A stretch of DNA of 64,000 nt, from contig CAIMLX010000205.1 in the NCBI GenBank assembly GCA_903842455.1, positions 1 through 64,000 of the forward strand, read 5' to 3'. Numbering within the stretch: the stretch's first letter is position 1; each line of letters starts with the position of its first letter. The DNA is from an uncultured Hyphomicrobiales bacterium. GTDB lineage: Bacteria; Pseudomonadota; Alphaproteobacteria; Rhizobiales; Devosiaceae. Under the pieces are notes generated by a model. The model worked only from the letters and a program-made list of their open reading frames with translations, did no database searches and had not been told where the DNA came from. A program made the translations under genes and the position numbers. Positions 51,390-60,562 of the stretch are shown here, in pieces.

Positions 51390-51749
51390 CTAGCCGTTTG
51401 CCAGTTTGATCAGGATGTCGGCGTGGCAGGGCGTCCCGGGCCTGCACCAGCAGGCGAGGTTCTGACCGCCCAGTTCGCGCCGGATGGTGTCGAGGCTCGG
51501 GGGATCGCCGGGCGACAGGGCAGGGTCAAGCGCACCCTGTAGCCAGTCGCTCGCCATGGCGACGGCCTTTGCCTGCGCGGCGGCGCGGTCGAGGCCGTAG
51601 GTCTTGGCGATATCGTCGATCGAGAACGGATTGCCCCATGGGCCAGGGCGGGTCACCAGCTTTGCCGGCAGGCCGTTGAGAGCCTGCGAGGCCTGCTGCA
51701 GGTTGAAGCCGGCCCGGCGCGACACCTGCATGCGGACCGGGCGGGCCAT
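51390..51749 (-). CDS. DUF4326-like protein
   Basis: NGLPAKLVTRPGPWGNPF...GQNLACWCRPGTPCHADILIKLAN; ATGA overlap with the next gene. Confidence 0.8.
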   Translation of the reverse strand: MARPVRMQVSRRAGFNLQQASQALNGLPAKLVTRPGPWGNPFSIDDIAKTYGLDRAAAQAKAVAMASDWLQGALDPALSPGDPPSLDTIRRELGGQNLACWCRPGTPCHADILIKLANG

Positions 51750-52369
51750 CAGTGCAAGTCTTTCTTGTCGTAGACGAATTTCGGCATCTGCACCTTCCAC
51801 ACGATGGCGGCGACGCGGAGCCCGAAGCCGATGGCGATGGTGGCGAGAATGACGATGTCCTGCGGCAGGCCGCTCTGCAGGCCGAGATAATAGAGCACCC
51901 CGGCAACAATCGAGACGGTGGCGTAGAGCTCGGAGGCGAAGACCAGCGGGACGTCGTTGCAGAGGATGTCGCGGGCGATGCCGCCGACGATCCCGGTCAT
52001 CATGCCGGAGACGATGACGATGATCGGCGGCTGGCCCATGGTCAGCGCCACGTTGCAGCCGATGATGGTGAACACCACGAGACCCACCGCGTCGAGCAAC
52101 AGGAAGGGCCAGCGCAGCGCGTCCATGAAGCGGGCGAGGGCGATGGTGACGAAGGCGGCGGCGCAGCAGATCAGCAGCAGGTAGGGGTTCTCGACCCAGG
52201 TCAGAGGGTAGTGGCCGAGGACCACGTCGCGGAAGCTGCCGCCGCCGAGCGCCGTGACACAGGCGAGGACGCAGACGCCGAACCAGTCCATCTTGCGACG
52301 GCCGGCAGCGAGCGCGGCCGTCATCGCTTCGGCGGTAATGGCTATGTAGAAAATGACCTCAAGCAGCAT
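51749..52369 (-). CDS. Trimeric intracellular cation channel family protein (UPF0126/YadS-like)
   Basis: ACVTALGGGSFRDVVLGHYPLTWVENPYLL...GMMTGIVGGIARDILCNDVPLVF. Confidence 0.92.
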   Translation of the reverse strand: MLLEVIFYIAITAEAMTAALAAGRRKMDWFGVCVLACVTALGGGSFRDVVLGHYPLTWVENPYLLLICCAAAFVTIALARFMDALRWPFLLLDAVGLVVFTIIGCNVALTMGQPPIIVIVSGMMTGIVGGIARDILCNDVPLVFASELYATVSIVAGVLYYLGLQSGLPQDIVILATIAIGFGLRVAAIVWKVQMPKFVYDKKDLH

Positions 52370-52372
52370 GCG

Positions 52373-52394
52373 AAACCCCGCAATCTCGGGGTTT
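52373..52394 (-). terminator. Hairpin, putative terminator of the 52410..52811 gene
   Basis: AAACCCCG-CAATCT-CGGGGTTT perfect 8-bp stem ending 3 nt before the TRIC start codon. Confidence 0.6.
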
Positions 52395-52409
52395 GACTAG
52401 AGCAGAGGC

Positions 52410-52811
52410 TTACTCCGCCGTCGACTGGATGGTGATGATCTTCACTTCGGAGTCGCTGCAGGCGTCGTCGAGACAGATCTCGCTCATCCAGACCTGGCCG
52501 TCGCCGAACATGGCGCCTTCGGCGTTGACGAACAGCTCGTTGAAGGACTGGTCGGCGATGGCGCCGGCGATCTCGGGGGTGACGATGGCGGCGTAGTGCC
52601 CGGCGAACTCCCCGGCGTCTCCGACCACCATCGGTTCGCCGTCGGCGACGACCTCGATGGGGTAGCTGACCCAGTCGGCGAAGGAGGTGCTGTCACCCTC
52701 GGCGACAGCCTGCTGGATGGCGTCGAAGGCCTGGCGGTAGGTGTCGGGAGACTGGGCGAAGACGCTGGTGGTTGCGAGGGCAAAGAGGGCGGCGGCAATG
52801 AGACGAGACAT
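52410..52811 (-). CDS. Hypothetical periplasmic protein
   Basis: Signal peptide MSRLIAAALFALATTSVFAQ; short secreted protein. Confidence 0.7.
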   Translation of the reverse strand: MSRLIAAALFALATTSVFAQSPDTYRQAFDAIQQAVAEGDSTSFADWVSYPIEVVADGEPMVVGDAGEFAGHYAAIVTPEIAGAIADQSFNELFVNAEGAMFGDGQVWMSEICLDDACSDSEVKIITIQSTAE

Positions 52812-52900
52812 CTGAAATCGGGCTCCGCTAAAATCGGGTGGGCACAGTTCGAACATTGTGATGAACGCTACGACATCCATTTCTGAACGGATTCTGAACG

Positions 52901-53524
52901 ATGCGTAAGCCGCAAAGCATGAAGGCGCTGGAAGAACTTGGCCGGATTCGTCTCAGCAAAAACTTCTTCATGCGCGATTTTCTCCACTCGGAGATTTCGC
53001 AGTTCTATTCGATCCCCAACATACCAGATGACCCCGACCTCGCGATAGAGGCGGGCACGCGGCTGTGCGAGGAGCTGCTGGAGCCGCTGATGGCGCGGTT
53101 CGGGCGGCTCTCGATCCGGTCGGCATTCCGATCAAAGGCCGTCAACGATTTCGGCAACAGGAATGGCCTGAACTGCGCCCGGAACGAGGCCAACTATGCC
53201 GGCCACATCTGGGATGAACGTGATGTGGCGGGCAGGACGGGCGCGACCGCCTGCATCATCGTGCATGCCCTCATCCCCTACTACGAGGCCACCGGGCGCT
53301 GGGAAGCGCTGGCGTGGTGGGTGCACGACCACCTGCCGTACCATGACCTTGAGTTCTTCCCGCGGTTTGCGGCGGTGAACGTCACCTGGCGCGAAATGCC
53401 GGATCGACGCATCTACTCCTATATCCCGCCACGACGCGGCTGGCTGACCAAGCAGGGCATGTCGAATGCCGTGGGTTCGCACGAAGCCGAGTATGCGGAG
53501 TGGATCGACTCGTTGTCGAGTTGA
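52901..53524 (+). CDS. Conserved hypothetical protein, possibly M15A-like
   Basis: FFMRDFLHSEISQFYSIPNIPDDPDLAIEAGTRLCEELLEPLMARFGRLSIRSAFRSKAVNDFGN. Confidence 0.6.
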   Translation: MRKPQSMKALEELGRIRLSKNFFMRDFLHSEISQFYSIPNIPDDPDLAIEAGTRLCEELLEPLMARFGRLSIRSAFRSKAVNDFGNRNGLNCARNEANYAGHIWDERDVAGRTGATACIIVHALIPYYEATGRWEALAWWVHDHLPYHDLEFFPRFAAVNVTWREMPDRRIYSYIPPRRGWLTKQGMSNAVGSHEAEYAEWIDSLSS

Positions 53525-53574
53525 CAGGTTTCGGGCCGCCCTCTAGCACCGCCTGACATACTCGGGAGGAGAAG

Positions 53575-54789
53575 ATGCGGCACACCTGGCGCTGGTTTGG
53601 CCCCAAGGATCTGGCCAAGATCGACGACATCGTGCAGGCGGGCGCCGAGGGTGTGGTCACTGCGCTTCACCACGTCCCCAACGGGATGGTGTGGTCGCCC
53701 GAAGAGATCGCGAAGCGGCAGGCGGAAATCCGCGTGCGCTCGGATGGCGCGGCGTCGGGCCTCGAGTGGGAGGTGATCGAAAGCCTGCCGGTTTCCGAAG
53801 ACATCAAGAAGCAGAAGGGCGACTGGCGCCAGCATATTGAGACCTACAAGACGAGCCTGCGGAACGTCGCGAAGGCCGGGCTCGAGGTGGTGTGCTACAA
53901 CTTCATGCCGGTGATCGACTGGACGCGCACGGACCTCCGCTACCAGGTGAGCCATGGCGGCACCTGCATGCGCTTCGACATCTACGATTTCGCGGCCTTC
54001 GACATCCATGTGCTGAAGCGCAATGCGGCGATCCACGACTTTTCGGTGGAGGTGGTCGAGGAAGCCGAGCGGCGGTTCGCGCGGATGGATGAGGCGGCGC
54101 AGCAGGCGCTGGCGCGCAACATCACCATGGGCCTGCCGGGCTCGACCGAGAGCCTGACGCTCGACGACGTGCGGGCGCACCTTGCCGAGTATGGCCACAT
54201 TTCGGCCGACCAACTCAGGCAGCATTTCATCGATTTCCTCACCGAGATCATCCCGGTGGCGGAAGAGGTCGGGGTGCGGATGTGCTGCCACCCGGACGAC
54301 CCGCCGTTCGAACTGCTCGGCCTGCCGCGCATCATGTCGACGGCGGCCGACTACCGGAAGATCCTTGGCGCGGTCGACAGCCCGGCGAACGGGATGACGC
54401 TCTGCTCGGGCTCGCTGGGCGCGCGGCCGGACAACGAACTGCCGGCGATCATGAGCGAGTTCGGCGCCAAGGTGCACTTCTTGCACCTGCGGAACGTGAA
54501 GCGGGACAGCGACGCGATCGCCGGATCGTTCTACGAGGCCGAGCACCTGGGCGGCGACACCGACATGGTGGCGTTGATCGCGGCGATCCTTACCGAGGAA
54601 TCGCGGCGGCGCCAGCAGGGCCGCAAGGACCACCAGATCCCGATGCGGCCGGACCATGGGCAGGACATTCTCGACGACCTGCAGCGCCGGGCCCAGCCGG
54701 GCTACCCGACGATCGGCCGGCTGAAGGGCCTCGCGGAGCTGCGCGGCGTGGAACGAGCCCTGAGCCATAGCCAGTTCGGCATCGTCTGA
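53575..54789 (+). CDS. uxuA: Mannonate dehydratase
   Basis: MRHTWRWFGPKDLAKIDDIVQAGAEGVVTALHHVPNG...CCHPDDPPFELLGLPRIMST...LHLRNVKRD. Confidence 0.95.
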   Translation: MRHTWRWFGPKDLAKIDDIVQAGAEGVVTALHHVPNGMVWSPEEIAKRQAEIRVRSDGAASGLEWEVIESLPVSEDIKKQKGDWRQHIETYKTSLRNVAKAGLEVVCYNFMPVIDWTRTDLRYQVSHGGTCMRFDIYDFAAFDIHVLKRNAAIHDFSVEVVEEAERRFARMDEAAQQALARNITMGLPGSTESLTLDDVRAHLAEYGHISADQLRQHFIDFLTEIIPVAEEVGVRMCCHPDDPPFELLGLPRIMSTAADYRKILGAVDSPANGMTLCSGSLGARPDNELPAIMSEFGAKVHFLHLRNVKRDSDAIAGSFYEAEHLGGDTDMVALIAAILTEESRRRQQGRKDHQIPMRPDHGQDILDDLQRRAQPGYPTIGRLKGLAELRGVERALSHSQFGIV

Positions 54790-54811
54790 ACTCGACGCGT
54801 CGCATCAACCG

Positions 54812-54848
54812 GCCCGCTACCTGCGACAAAGCAGGTGGCGGGCTTTTT
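54812..54848 (+). terminator. Intrinsic terminator after uxuA
   Basis: GCCCGCTACCTGC-GACAAA-GCAGGTGGCGGGC-TTTTT. Confidence 0.85.
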
Positions 54849-54915
54849 CTCGTCCGGCGCTTGACACTCATAGCTGATGGGCTATGAGTAAGCCATAGCC
54901 AACGGGGTATGGATA

Positions 54916-55242
54916 GTGGCGCCCGAAGCGCAGGACCTTTTGTTCAGATCGCTTTCCGATCCGACGCGGCGCGGGCTGTTCGAGCGGCTGTGCCGCGAGG
55001 GCGAGCTTTCGGTTGTGGCCCTGACGGCGAAGGCCGGGGTGTCGCAACCGGTGGTCTCCAAGCACCTCGGGGTGCTGCGGGACGCCGGGCTGGTGACGGG
55101 GCGGCACGAGGGGCGCGAGACGCGATATTCGGCGCGGCCCGAGGCGCTGCGGCCACTGGTGGACTGGACCAAGGATATGGCCGGCTTCTGGGAAGGCCGG
55201 TTCGACGATCTCGAAAACCTCTTGCGAAGGATGGACCAATGA
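54916..55242 (+). CDS. ArsR family transcriptional regulator
   Basis: LFRSLSDPTRRGLFERLCREGELSVVALTAKAGVSQPVVSKHLGVLRDAGLVTGRHEGRETRYS. Confidence 0.95.
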   Translation: MAPEAQDLLFRSLSDPTRRGLFERLCREGELSVVALTAKAGVSQPVVSKHLGVLRDAGLVTGRHEGRETRYSARPEALRPLVDWTKDMAGFWEGRFDDLENLLRRMDQ

Positions 55243-55442
55243 GCAGGTTGATCAGGCAGTGCCACCGGTGGATTTCGGCGCTGTTCGTCGTGACGGTCAT
55301 CATCACCACTGTGGCACTAGCTCAGCCGGAGCCGATCGTCTGGGTATCGTACATGCCGCTGCTCCCGCTGCTCCTCTTGCTGGTGACGGGGCTCTACCTT
55401 TTCGTGCTGCCCTATGCGCAACGCTGGCGGGCGCGGGGTTAG
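55239..55442 (+). CDS. Small hypothetical membrane protein
   Basis: 67 aa with two hydrophobic helices; ATGA overlap with arsR-like gene. Confidence 0.7.
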   Translation: MSRLIRQCHRWISALFVVTVIITTVALAQPEPIVWVSYMPLLPLLLLLVTGLYLFVLPYAQRWRARG

Positions 55443-55446
55443 GTCG

Positions 55447-55905
55447 ATGGCGAAGAAGTCAGCCGGCAGGCCGGGGATCGACGCGCCGTGGCAGGCGCCC
55501 ACCGAGGTGGTGCGGCTTTCGGGCGGCAACCCGCAGGTGCCGCTGGGGTTTGGCGAGGAGCCGGTACGCTGGTTCATCGCGGCGATGCCCGGCTGGCAGA
55601 GCGCCATGGGAAAACGGCTCGATGCTCTGATCACGTCAGCTGCCCCGGGCGTGATGAAGGCGGTGAAGTGGAACACGCCGATGTACGGCATGGAACTCGA
55701 CCACTATTTCGCAGGGTTCCATTGCTTTGACCGCTACATCAAGGTCAGCTTCAATTCCGGGGCGCTGCTCGATCCGATGCCGCCGGGGACGTCGAAGCAG
55801 GCGAAGGTGCGCTACCTCGATATCCACGAGGGCGATCCGCTCGACGAGGCGCAGTTCAAGGACTGGGTGAAGCAGGCGAGCCAGTTGCCGGGGGACAAGC
55901 TGTGA
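55447..55905 (+). CDS. DUF1801-like protein
   Basis: MGKRLDALITSAAPGVMKAVKWNTPMYGMELDHYFAGFHCFDRYIKVSFNSGALLDP. Confidence 0.8.
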   Translation: MAKKSAGRPGIDAPWQAPTEVVRLSGGNPQVPLGFGEEPVRWFIAAMPGWQSAMGKRLDALITSAAPGVMKAVKWNTPMYGMELDHYFAGFHCFDRYIKVSFNSGALLDPMPPGTSKQAKVRYLDIHEGDPLDEAQFKDWVKQASQLPGDKL

Positions 55906-55915
55906 GGACGGGACG

Positions 55916-56296
55916 ATGAGTGACGCGGAACGGGAGATCGACAACCGGATCGGCCAGCTCGGCGGCTGGCGTGGCACCAAGCTCGCCAAGGTGCGCGAAC
56001 TTGTGAAGCAGGCGCTGCCGGACGTGGTCGAGGAGTGGAAGTGGGAGAACCCGGTCTGGAACAAGGACGGGATCATCTGCACCGGCGAGGCCTACAAGGC
56101 GGCGATCAAGTTGACCTTTCCAAAAGGCGCGTCGCTGAAGGACCCGAAGCGGCTGTTCAACTCGAGCCTTGAAGGGGCGACGCGCCGGGCTCTCGACATC
56201 AAGGAGGCCGACGAGATCGACGAGGCCGGGCTCATGGCGCTGTTCGTGGAGGCGGCGGAGCTGAACGCCGCGACTGCGCAGGCGAAGAAGAAGTGA
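55916..56296 (+). CDS. DUF1801-like protein
   Basis: VRELVKQALPDVVEEWKWENPVWNKDGIICTGEAYKAAIKLTFPKGASLKDP. Confidence 0.8.
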   Translation: MSDAEREIDNRIGQLGGWRGTKLAKVRELVKQALPDVVEEWKWENPVWNKDGIICTGEAYKAAIKLTFPKGASLKDPKRLFNSSLEGATRRALDIKEADEIDEAGLMALFVEAAELNAATAQAKKK

Positions 56297-56709
56297 GGGC
56301 GCCCGCCGACGCGCCTGAAATCCGCTCGGTGGTGGTGGAGCGCGAGATGCCGTTTCCTCCCGCGCGGATCTGGCGGGCGCTGACCCAGCCACACCTGATC
56401 GCCGAGTGGCTGCTGCAATCGGACTTCGCGCCCGTGGTGGGGCGCGACTTCAAGTTCACGCAGGAGTGGGGCGCCATTGACTGCCGAGTGACCGAGGTCG
56501 AGCTGGAGCGTTCGCTTGCCTATACCTGGGCAGCGTTCGGGCTCGAGAGCACCGTCACGTGGACGCTGACGCCGACCGGGCAAGGGACGCGGCTGCGGAT
56601 GGAGCAGGTTGGGTTCCGGCGGGACCAGGAAGAGGCGTTCCGCGGGGCACGGGCGGCCTGGACAGGGTACTTTGGGCAGTTGGAGAGTGTGGTTTCCGCG
56701 GTGGCGTAG
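56293..56709 (+). CDS. SRPBCC (AHSA1-like) domain protein
   Basis: EREMPFPPARIWRALTQPHLIAEWLLQSDFAPVVGRDFKF; GTGA overlap. Confidence 0.9.
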   Translation: MRAPADAPEIRSVVVEREMPFPPARIWRALTQPHLIAEWLLQSDFAPVVGRDFKFTQEWGAIDCRVTEVELERSLAYTWAAFGLESTVTWTLTPTGQGTRLRMEQVGFRRDQEEAFRGARAAWTGYFGQLESVVSAVA

Positions 56710-56734
56710 GGCACTCGTGCAGGCAAACTGCCGA

Positions 56735-56793
56735 TGCCGCCCCCTCCACCACCCTTCGGGCGGTCCCCCTCCCCCGCTTCGCAGGGGAGGACC
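56735..56793 (+). repeat. Dispersed palindromic intergenic repeat, copy B
   Basis: TGCCGCCCCCTCCACCACCCTTCGGGCGGTCCCCCTCCCCCGCTTCGCAGGGGAGGACC. Confidence 0.75.
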
Positions 56794-56819
56794 GAGGTCG
56801 GGGCACTGACGTCGCCGGG

Positions 56820-56879
56820 GTCTTCCCCCGTGAAACGGGGGAAGGGGACCATCCGAAGGATGGTGAAGGGGGCGGTACC
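56820..56879 (-). repeat. Dispersed palindromic intergenic repeat, copy C (inverted relative to B)
   Basis: Reverse complement GGTACCGCCCCCTTCACCATCCTTCGGATGGTCCCCTTCCCCCGTTTCACGGGGGAAGAC. Confidence 0.75.
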
Positions 56880-56901
56880 AATACCGTGCGCGCGGACGAC
56901 C

Positions 56902-58044
56902 TCAGTCTTCCAGCAGGTACGCGCCCTTGCGGCTGGGTAGAACCGTGGTGCCGACGATCTTCATGATGGACGTGCCGCGGGGGGCGTATTTCTGCATGCG
57001 GCGGCTCAGCACCAGGCCGTCGGTGCCGGCGAGGATCGGGGTGCGGGCCATGAAGGCTTCGGGACCATCCAAAGCGATGAGGTCGGCGACGGGCTGGCCC
57101 TTGCTGACGCGCTCGCCCAGTTCGACGCGGTAGGCGACGAGGCCGGGTCGGTCGGTGCGGATGATCTCGGTGGCTTCGAGCGGCGTGGCCTCGGCGATGC
57201 GGGCGGGTGGCGTGCCGGCGTCGGCGTCGATCAGGTTGCGGCCGCAGAGGAAGCCCCAGAGGCGGCGGGCGTCGTCGGCGCCGAGGGGGTCGAAGACGTC
57301 GGCCTGGCCGCGGTATTCAAGCGTGGCGGTGGCGCTCGCCATCGGGACGGGCTTGCCCGGATTGGCCTGCGCCACCTTGCGGTAGAGCTGGGGCAGCACT
57401 TCATCGAACGAGCCACCACCGGAATCGGAGGCGGTGAGGGTGGCCGCGGCCCCCATCCAGTCGGCCAGGTCCTGCAGTTCGGGCATCAACTCGGGCGAGG
57501 TGAAGATGTGGATCAGCGAGTCGTCGTCGCAGTGGAGGTCGAGCACGAACTCCGCATCGTGCGCTTCCTTGAGGACGATCAGGCGCAACTGCTCGGCGGC
57601 GGTGCGCGGCTGCTGGGCATCGATCCAGCGCGACACGGCGGTGCGGATCAGGTTGACGTTGAAGACTTCATCGTCGCTGAGGCGGCCCGAGAGCTGGCTG
57701 CGGATCAACGAGAAGAGGTCGGGCCAGCGGCGGTTGAAATTGACGCCGGTATTGGTGTCGTAGCGGCCGATATGGTGGCGCAGCGACTGCTGGCCGAGCC
57801 CGAACGGGTTGACTGCCGGCATGACGACGAAGCGGGCGCGGAGCAGGCCCTGGTCGTCGGCCTGGCGCAGCATCGGCAGCAGGTGGTGCAGCACCATGGT
57901 GCCGGGATGCTCGTCGGCGTGGAGGGCGGCCTGGAGGTGCACTTTCTCCGGCGCGTTCTCCGGGCCGACAACGTAGTAGGTGAACTCGGTGGTGGTGCCC
58001 GGGGTATCGCCGCGCAGCGGCACCGTCTTGCGTTCGAAGCTCAC
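56902..58044 (-). CDS. Succinylglutamate desuccinylase/aspartoacylase family protein
   Basis: LQAALHADEHPGTMVLHHLLP; FVVMPAVNPFGL; EFVLDLHCDDDS zinc-carboxypeptidase-like motifs. Confidence 0.88.
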   Translation of the reverse strand: MSFERKTVPLRGDTPGTTTEFTYYVVGPENAPEKVHLQAALHADEHPGTMVLHHLLPMLRQADDQGLLRARFVVMPAVNPFGLGQQSLRHHIGRYDTNTGVNFNRRWPDLFSLIRSQLSGRLSDDEVFNVNLIRTAVSRWIDAQQPRTAAEQLRLIVLKEAHDAEFVLDLHCDDDSLIHIFTSPELMPELQDLADWMGAAATLTASDSGGGSFDEVLPQLYRKVAQANPGKPVPMASATATLEYRGQADVFDPLGADDARRLWGFLCGRNLIDADAGTPPARIAEATPLEATEIIRTDRPGLVAYRVELGERVSKGQPVADLIALDGPEAFMARTPILAGTDGLVLSRRMQKYAPRGTSIMKIVGTTVLPSRKGAYLLED

Positions 58045-58058
58045 TATCTACCTCAGTG

Positions 58059-58802
58059 TCAGGCGCGGGTGAGGCTGAATTTCAGCGGCCGGGCTCCCGG
58101 CATATGCCGCATCAAATGGCGGTACACGAGTCCGAACACGAAGAAAACTGCCAGCGAAACGGCGAGGAAGTAGGCGGCGGCCACCGAGAAGTGCAGCACC
58201 GAGTTGTAGTCGCGCTGGAACAGGTCGTTGGCTTGGCTCATCAGGTCGCGCTGCCCGTCGATCACCGGCAGGGTGAAGTAGACGAGCGCTGTGGCGTGGA
58301 ACAGGAACACTACCTCGTTGGTGTAGGCTGGCCAGGCGAGGCGGATGACATGGGGCCAGATGATGCGCCGGAAACGCTCCGACCGCCCCATGCCGAAGGC
58401 CTTTGCCGCTTCGACTTCGCCCTTGGGCACGGCGCGCAGGGCGCCGTGGAGGATTTCGGCCGTGTAGGCTGTGGTGTTGAGGGCGAGGATCAGCGGGCCG
58501 AGGAAAAGCGGGTTCAGCACCAGCCAGTCGATGCCGAGCGGTTTCCAGACACTCAGGTTCAGCGCCAGCGCCAGCGAGTAGAGCATGAACAGCTGGATGA
58601 AGAACGGGGAGCCGCGGAAGGCGTAGATGTAGCCGCCGCAGAGGTTTGCCACTAGCCGGTTGTTCGAGTTCCGGCCCAGCATCACCAGCACGGCCAGCCC
58701 GAACCCCACCGGGATCGAGGCGAAAGCGAAGTAGAGGTTGAACACCGTGGCGCGACCTAGGATCGCCACGTCCACCAGGATGGCTTCGAGCAGCCCGGTC
58801 AT
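58059..58802 (-). CDS. Amino-acid-type ABC transporter permease (HisM-like)
   Basis: YIYAFRGSPFFIQLF; GALRAVPKGEVEAAKAFGMGRSERFRRIIWP. Confidence 0.92.
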   Translation of the reverse strand: MTGLLEAILVDVAILGRATVFNLYFAFASIPVGFGLAVLVMLGRNSNNRLVANLCGGYIYAFRGSPFFIQLFMLYSLALALNLSVWKPLGIDWLVLNPLFLGPLILALNTTAYTAEILHGALRAVPKGEVEAAKAFGMGRSERFRRIIWPHVIRLAWPAYTNEVVFLFHATALVYFTLPVIDGQRDLMSQANDLFQRDYNSVLHFSVAAAYFLAVSLAVFFVFGLVYRHLMRHMPGARPLKFSLTRA

Positions 58803-59602
58803 ACGCGTTCCGCCATCGGCATGCCGCGCGACGCCCACCGGGTGATGGCGGCGAAGGCCTTTTCGGACAGGTAGGTCACGAGGATGTAGAACAGCAGCAG
58901 CGCCAGATAGTAGCCCCAGCGCCAGTCGCCGTGAATGACGCCGGCGGTGCGGCTGAAGTTGGGGGCTCCCAGCAGGTTGGCGCCGCGCACGATATCGGTG
59001 ATCTGCAGCAGCGACAGCAGCGAGGTCGCCTTGATCAGCAGCAGCCAGCAATTGGACAGGCCGGGCAGGGCGTAGACCCACATCTGCCGGATATGCACCC
59101 GGCTCAACACCTGCCAGTTGGTCATGCCGAAGGCGCGGGCCGCTTCGAGCTGGCCGCGGGGCACGCTGTTGAGCGCGCCGGAAATGACGTTGGCGGTGAA
59201 GGCGCCGTAGACGATGCCGAGCGAGACGGAGGCCAGCAGCAGGTATTCGCCGGTGCCGAGGAACCAGTTGGCCTCGGGGCAGGGTGGCCACACGCCCGCG
59301 CCGCCGCCGGCGGGGCAGGCGCTCTGGGCGATGACAAGCTCGACCAGTTGCTCGAAGGCGAGTGGGAAGAATATGAAGAACAGCACGTCCGGGACGCCGC
59401 GGACCATGTTGATGTAGATGGTGCCCAGGAGCTTGAGCGGCGGCAGGCTGGAATTGCGCAGCGCGGCGCCGCCAATTCCGAACAGCAGGGCGAAGGCGCC
59501 GCCCAGCAGGGCAGCGATCACCGTGTACTGGAAGCTGGCGTACCAGTTCAGATGTCGGCCGTTCGTCAGGTACGAAACCCAGAACTCGAACGTCTCGGTC
59601 AT
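58799..59602 (-). CDS. Amino-acid-type ABC transporter permease (HisQ-like)
   Basis: INMVRGVPDVLFFIFF; GALNSVPRGQLEAARAFGMTNWQVLSRVHIRQMW. Confidence 0.92.
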   Translation of the reverse strand: MTETFEFWVSYLTNGRHLNWYASFQYTVIAALLGGAFALLFGIGGAALRNSSLPPLKLLGTIYINMVRGVPDVLFFIFFPLAFEQLVELVIAQSACPAGGGAGVWPPCPEANWFLGTGEYLLLASVSLGIVYGAFTANVISGALNSVPRGQLEAARAFGMTNWQVLSRVHIRQMWVYALPGLSNCWLLLIKATSLLSLLQITDIVRGANLLGAPNFSRTAGVIHGDWRWGYYLALLLFYILVTYLSEKAFAAITRWASRGMPMAERV

Positions 59603-59661
59603 TGAGCCCCCGGGCGGCAGGTGGCGACGGGGCAGGTTGCTGCCCCGCCGTCAGTGTCGGA

Positions 59662-60417
59662 TCAGTTCACGTAGAACGGGCCCTTGCGCGTCGGGAAGTG
59701 CTTGGCGATCAGCGCATCGATGGTGCCGTCGGCCTTGGCGGCAGCGAGGGCCTCGTCGAGCTTGGCGAGCAGTTCGGTGTCGGCCTTGCGGAGGCCGGCG
59801 CCGACGCCGCCACCGATGGCGACGGTGACGTCGCTGGTCTTGAGGGCGCCGCCCGAGTTGGCGACGGCTTCATCGATATACGAGCTGTCGGCGAGGATCA
59901 CGTCGATGTTGCCGGCCATCAGGTCAGCCAGCGCGTTCGAGGCGGTGTCGAAGGTCAGGAGGGTGTTGCCGGTGGCGAAGTTCTCGGTGGCATAGGCATC
60001 CTGAATGGTGCCGGTCTGGGTACCGATCTTGACGCCGGTGAGGTTGGCGGGATCGACCGTGGCCGACTCCAGCATCATGAAGCCCGAGGCCTCCGGCGGA
60101 GAGTAGTCGGCGGTGAAGTTGATGGCTTCCTTGCGCTCGTCGGTGATCGACATGCCGGCGGCGATGACGTCGTAGTTGCCGGCGTTGAGGTTCGGGATGA
60201 TGGTGTCCCAGGCGGTCTGCACGAAGGTGCATTCGAGGCCGGTGCGCTTGCACAGCTCGTTCATCACGTCGATGTCGAGGCCGGCGAGGTTGCCGTCCGC
60301 ATTGACGTAGTTCCAGGGCTCATAGGCACCCTCGGTGCCGATGCGGATCGCCTGGGCGTTGGCAGCGGTCGAGAACAGGGCGACTGCAATAGCAGCGACT
60401 GCAATTAGCTTCTTCAT
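59662..60417 (-). CDS. Amino-acid-type ABC transporter substrate-binding protein
   Basis: Signal peptide MKKLIAVAAIAVALFSTAANA; IRIGTEGAYEPWNYVNADGNLAGLDIDVMNELCKRTGLECTFV. Confidence 0.95.
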   Translation of the reverse strand: MKKLIAVAAIAVALFSTAANAQAIRIGTEGAYEPWNYVNADGNLAGLDIDVMNELCKRTGLECTFVQTAWDTIIPNLNAGNYDVIAAGMSITDERKEAINFTADYSPPEASGFMMLESATVDPANLTGVKIGTQTGTIQDAYATENFATGNTLLTFDTASNALADLMAGNIDVILADSSYIDEAVANSGGALKTSDVTVAIGGGVGAGLRKADTELLAKLDEALAAAKADGTIDALIAKHFPTRKGPFYVN

Positions 60418-60562
60418 TTAACGGGGTCTCTCCAGGATACGAGCTGGCATGAGGAGGTGCCGGCCGGGGTTAGTTCCCACGAAAACCGCGGGCATAGACT
60501 TCATGCTTAGCGGATTTTACCGGTTGGTCAATATTGCGTCACCAAACGCGATCATGGCGCAA

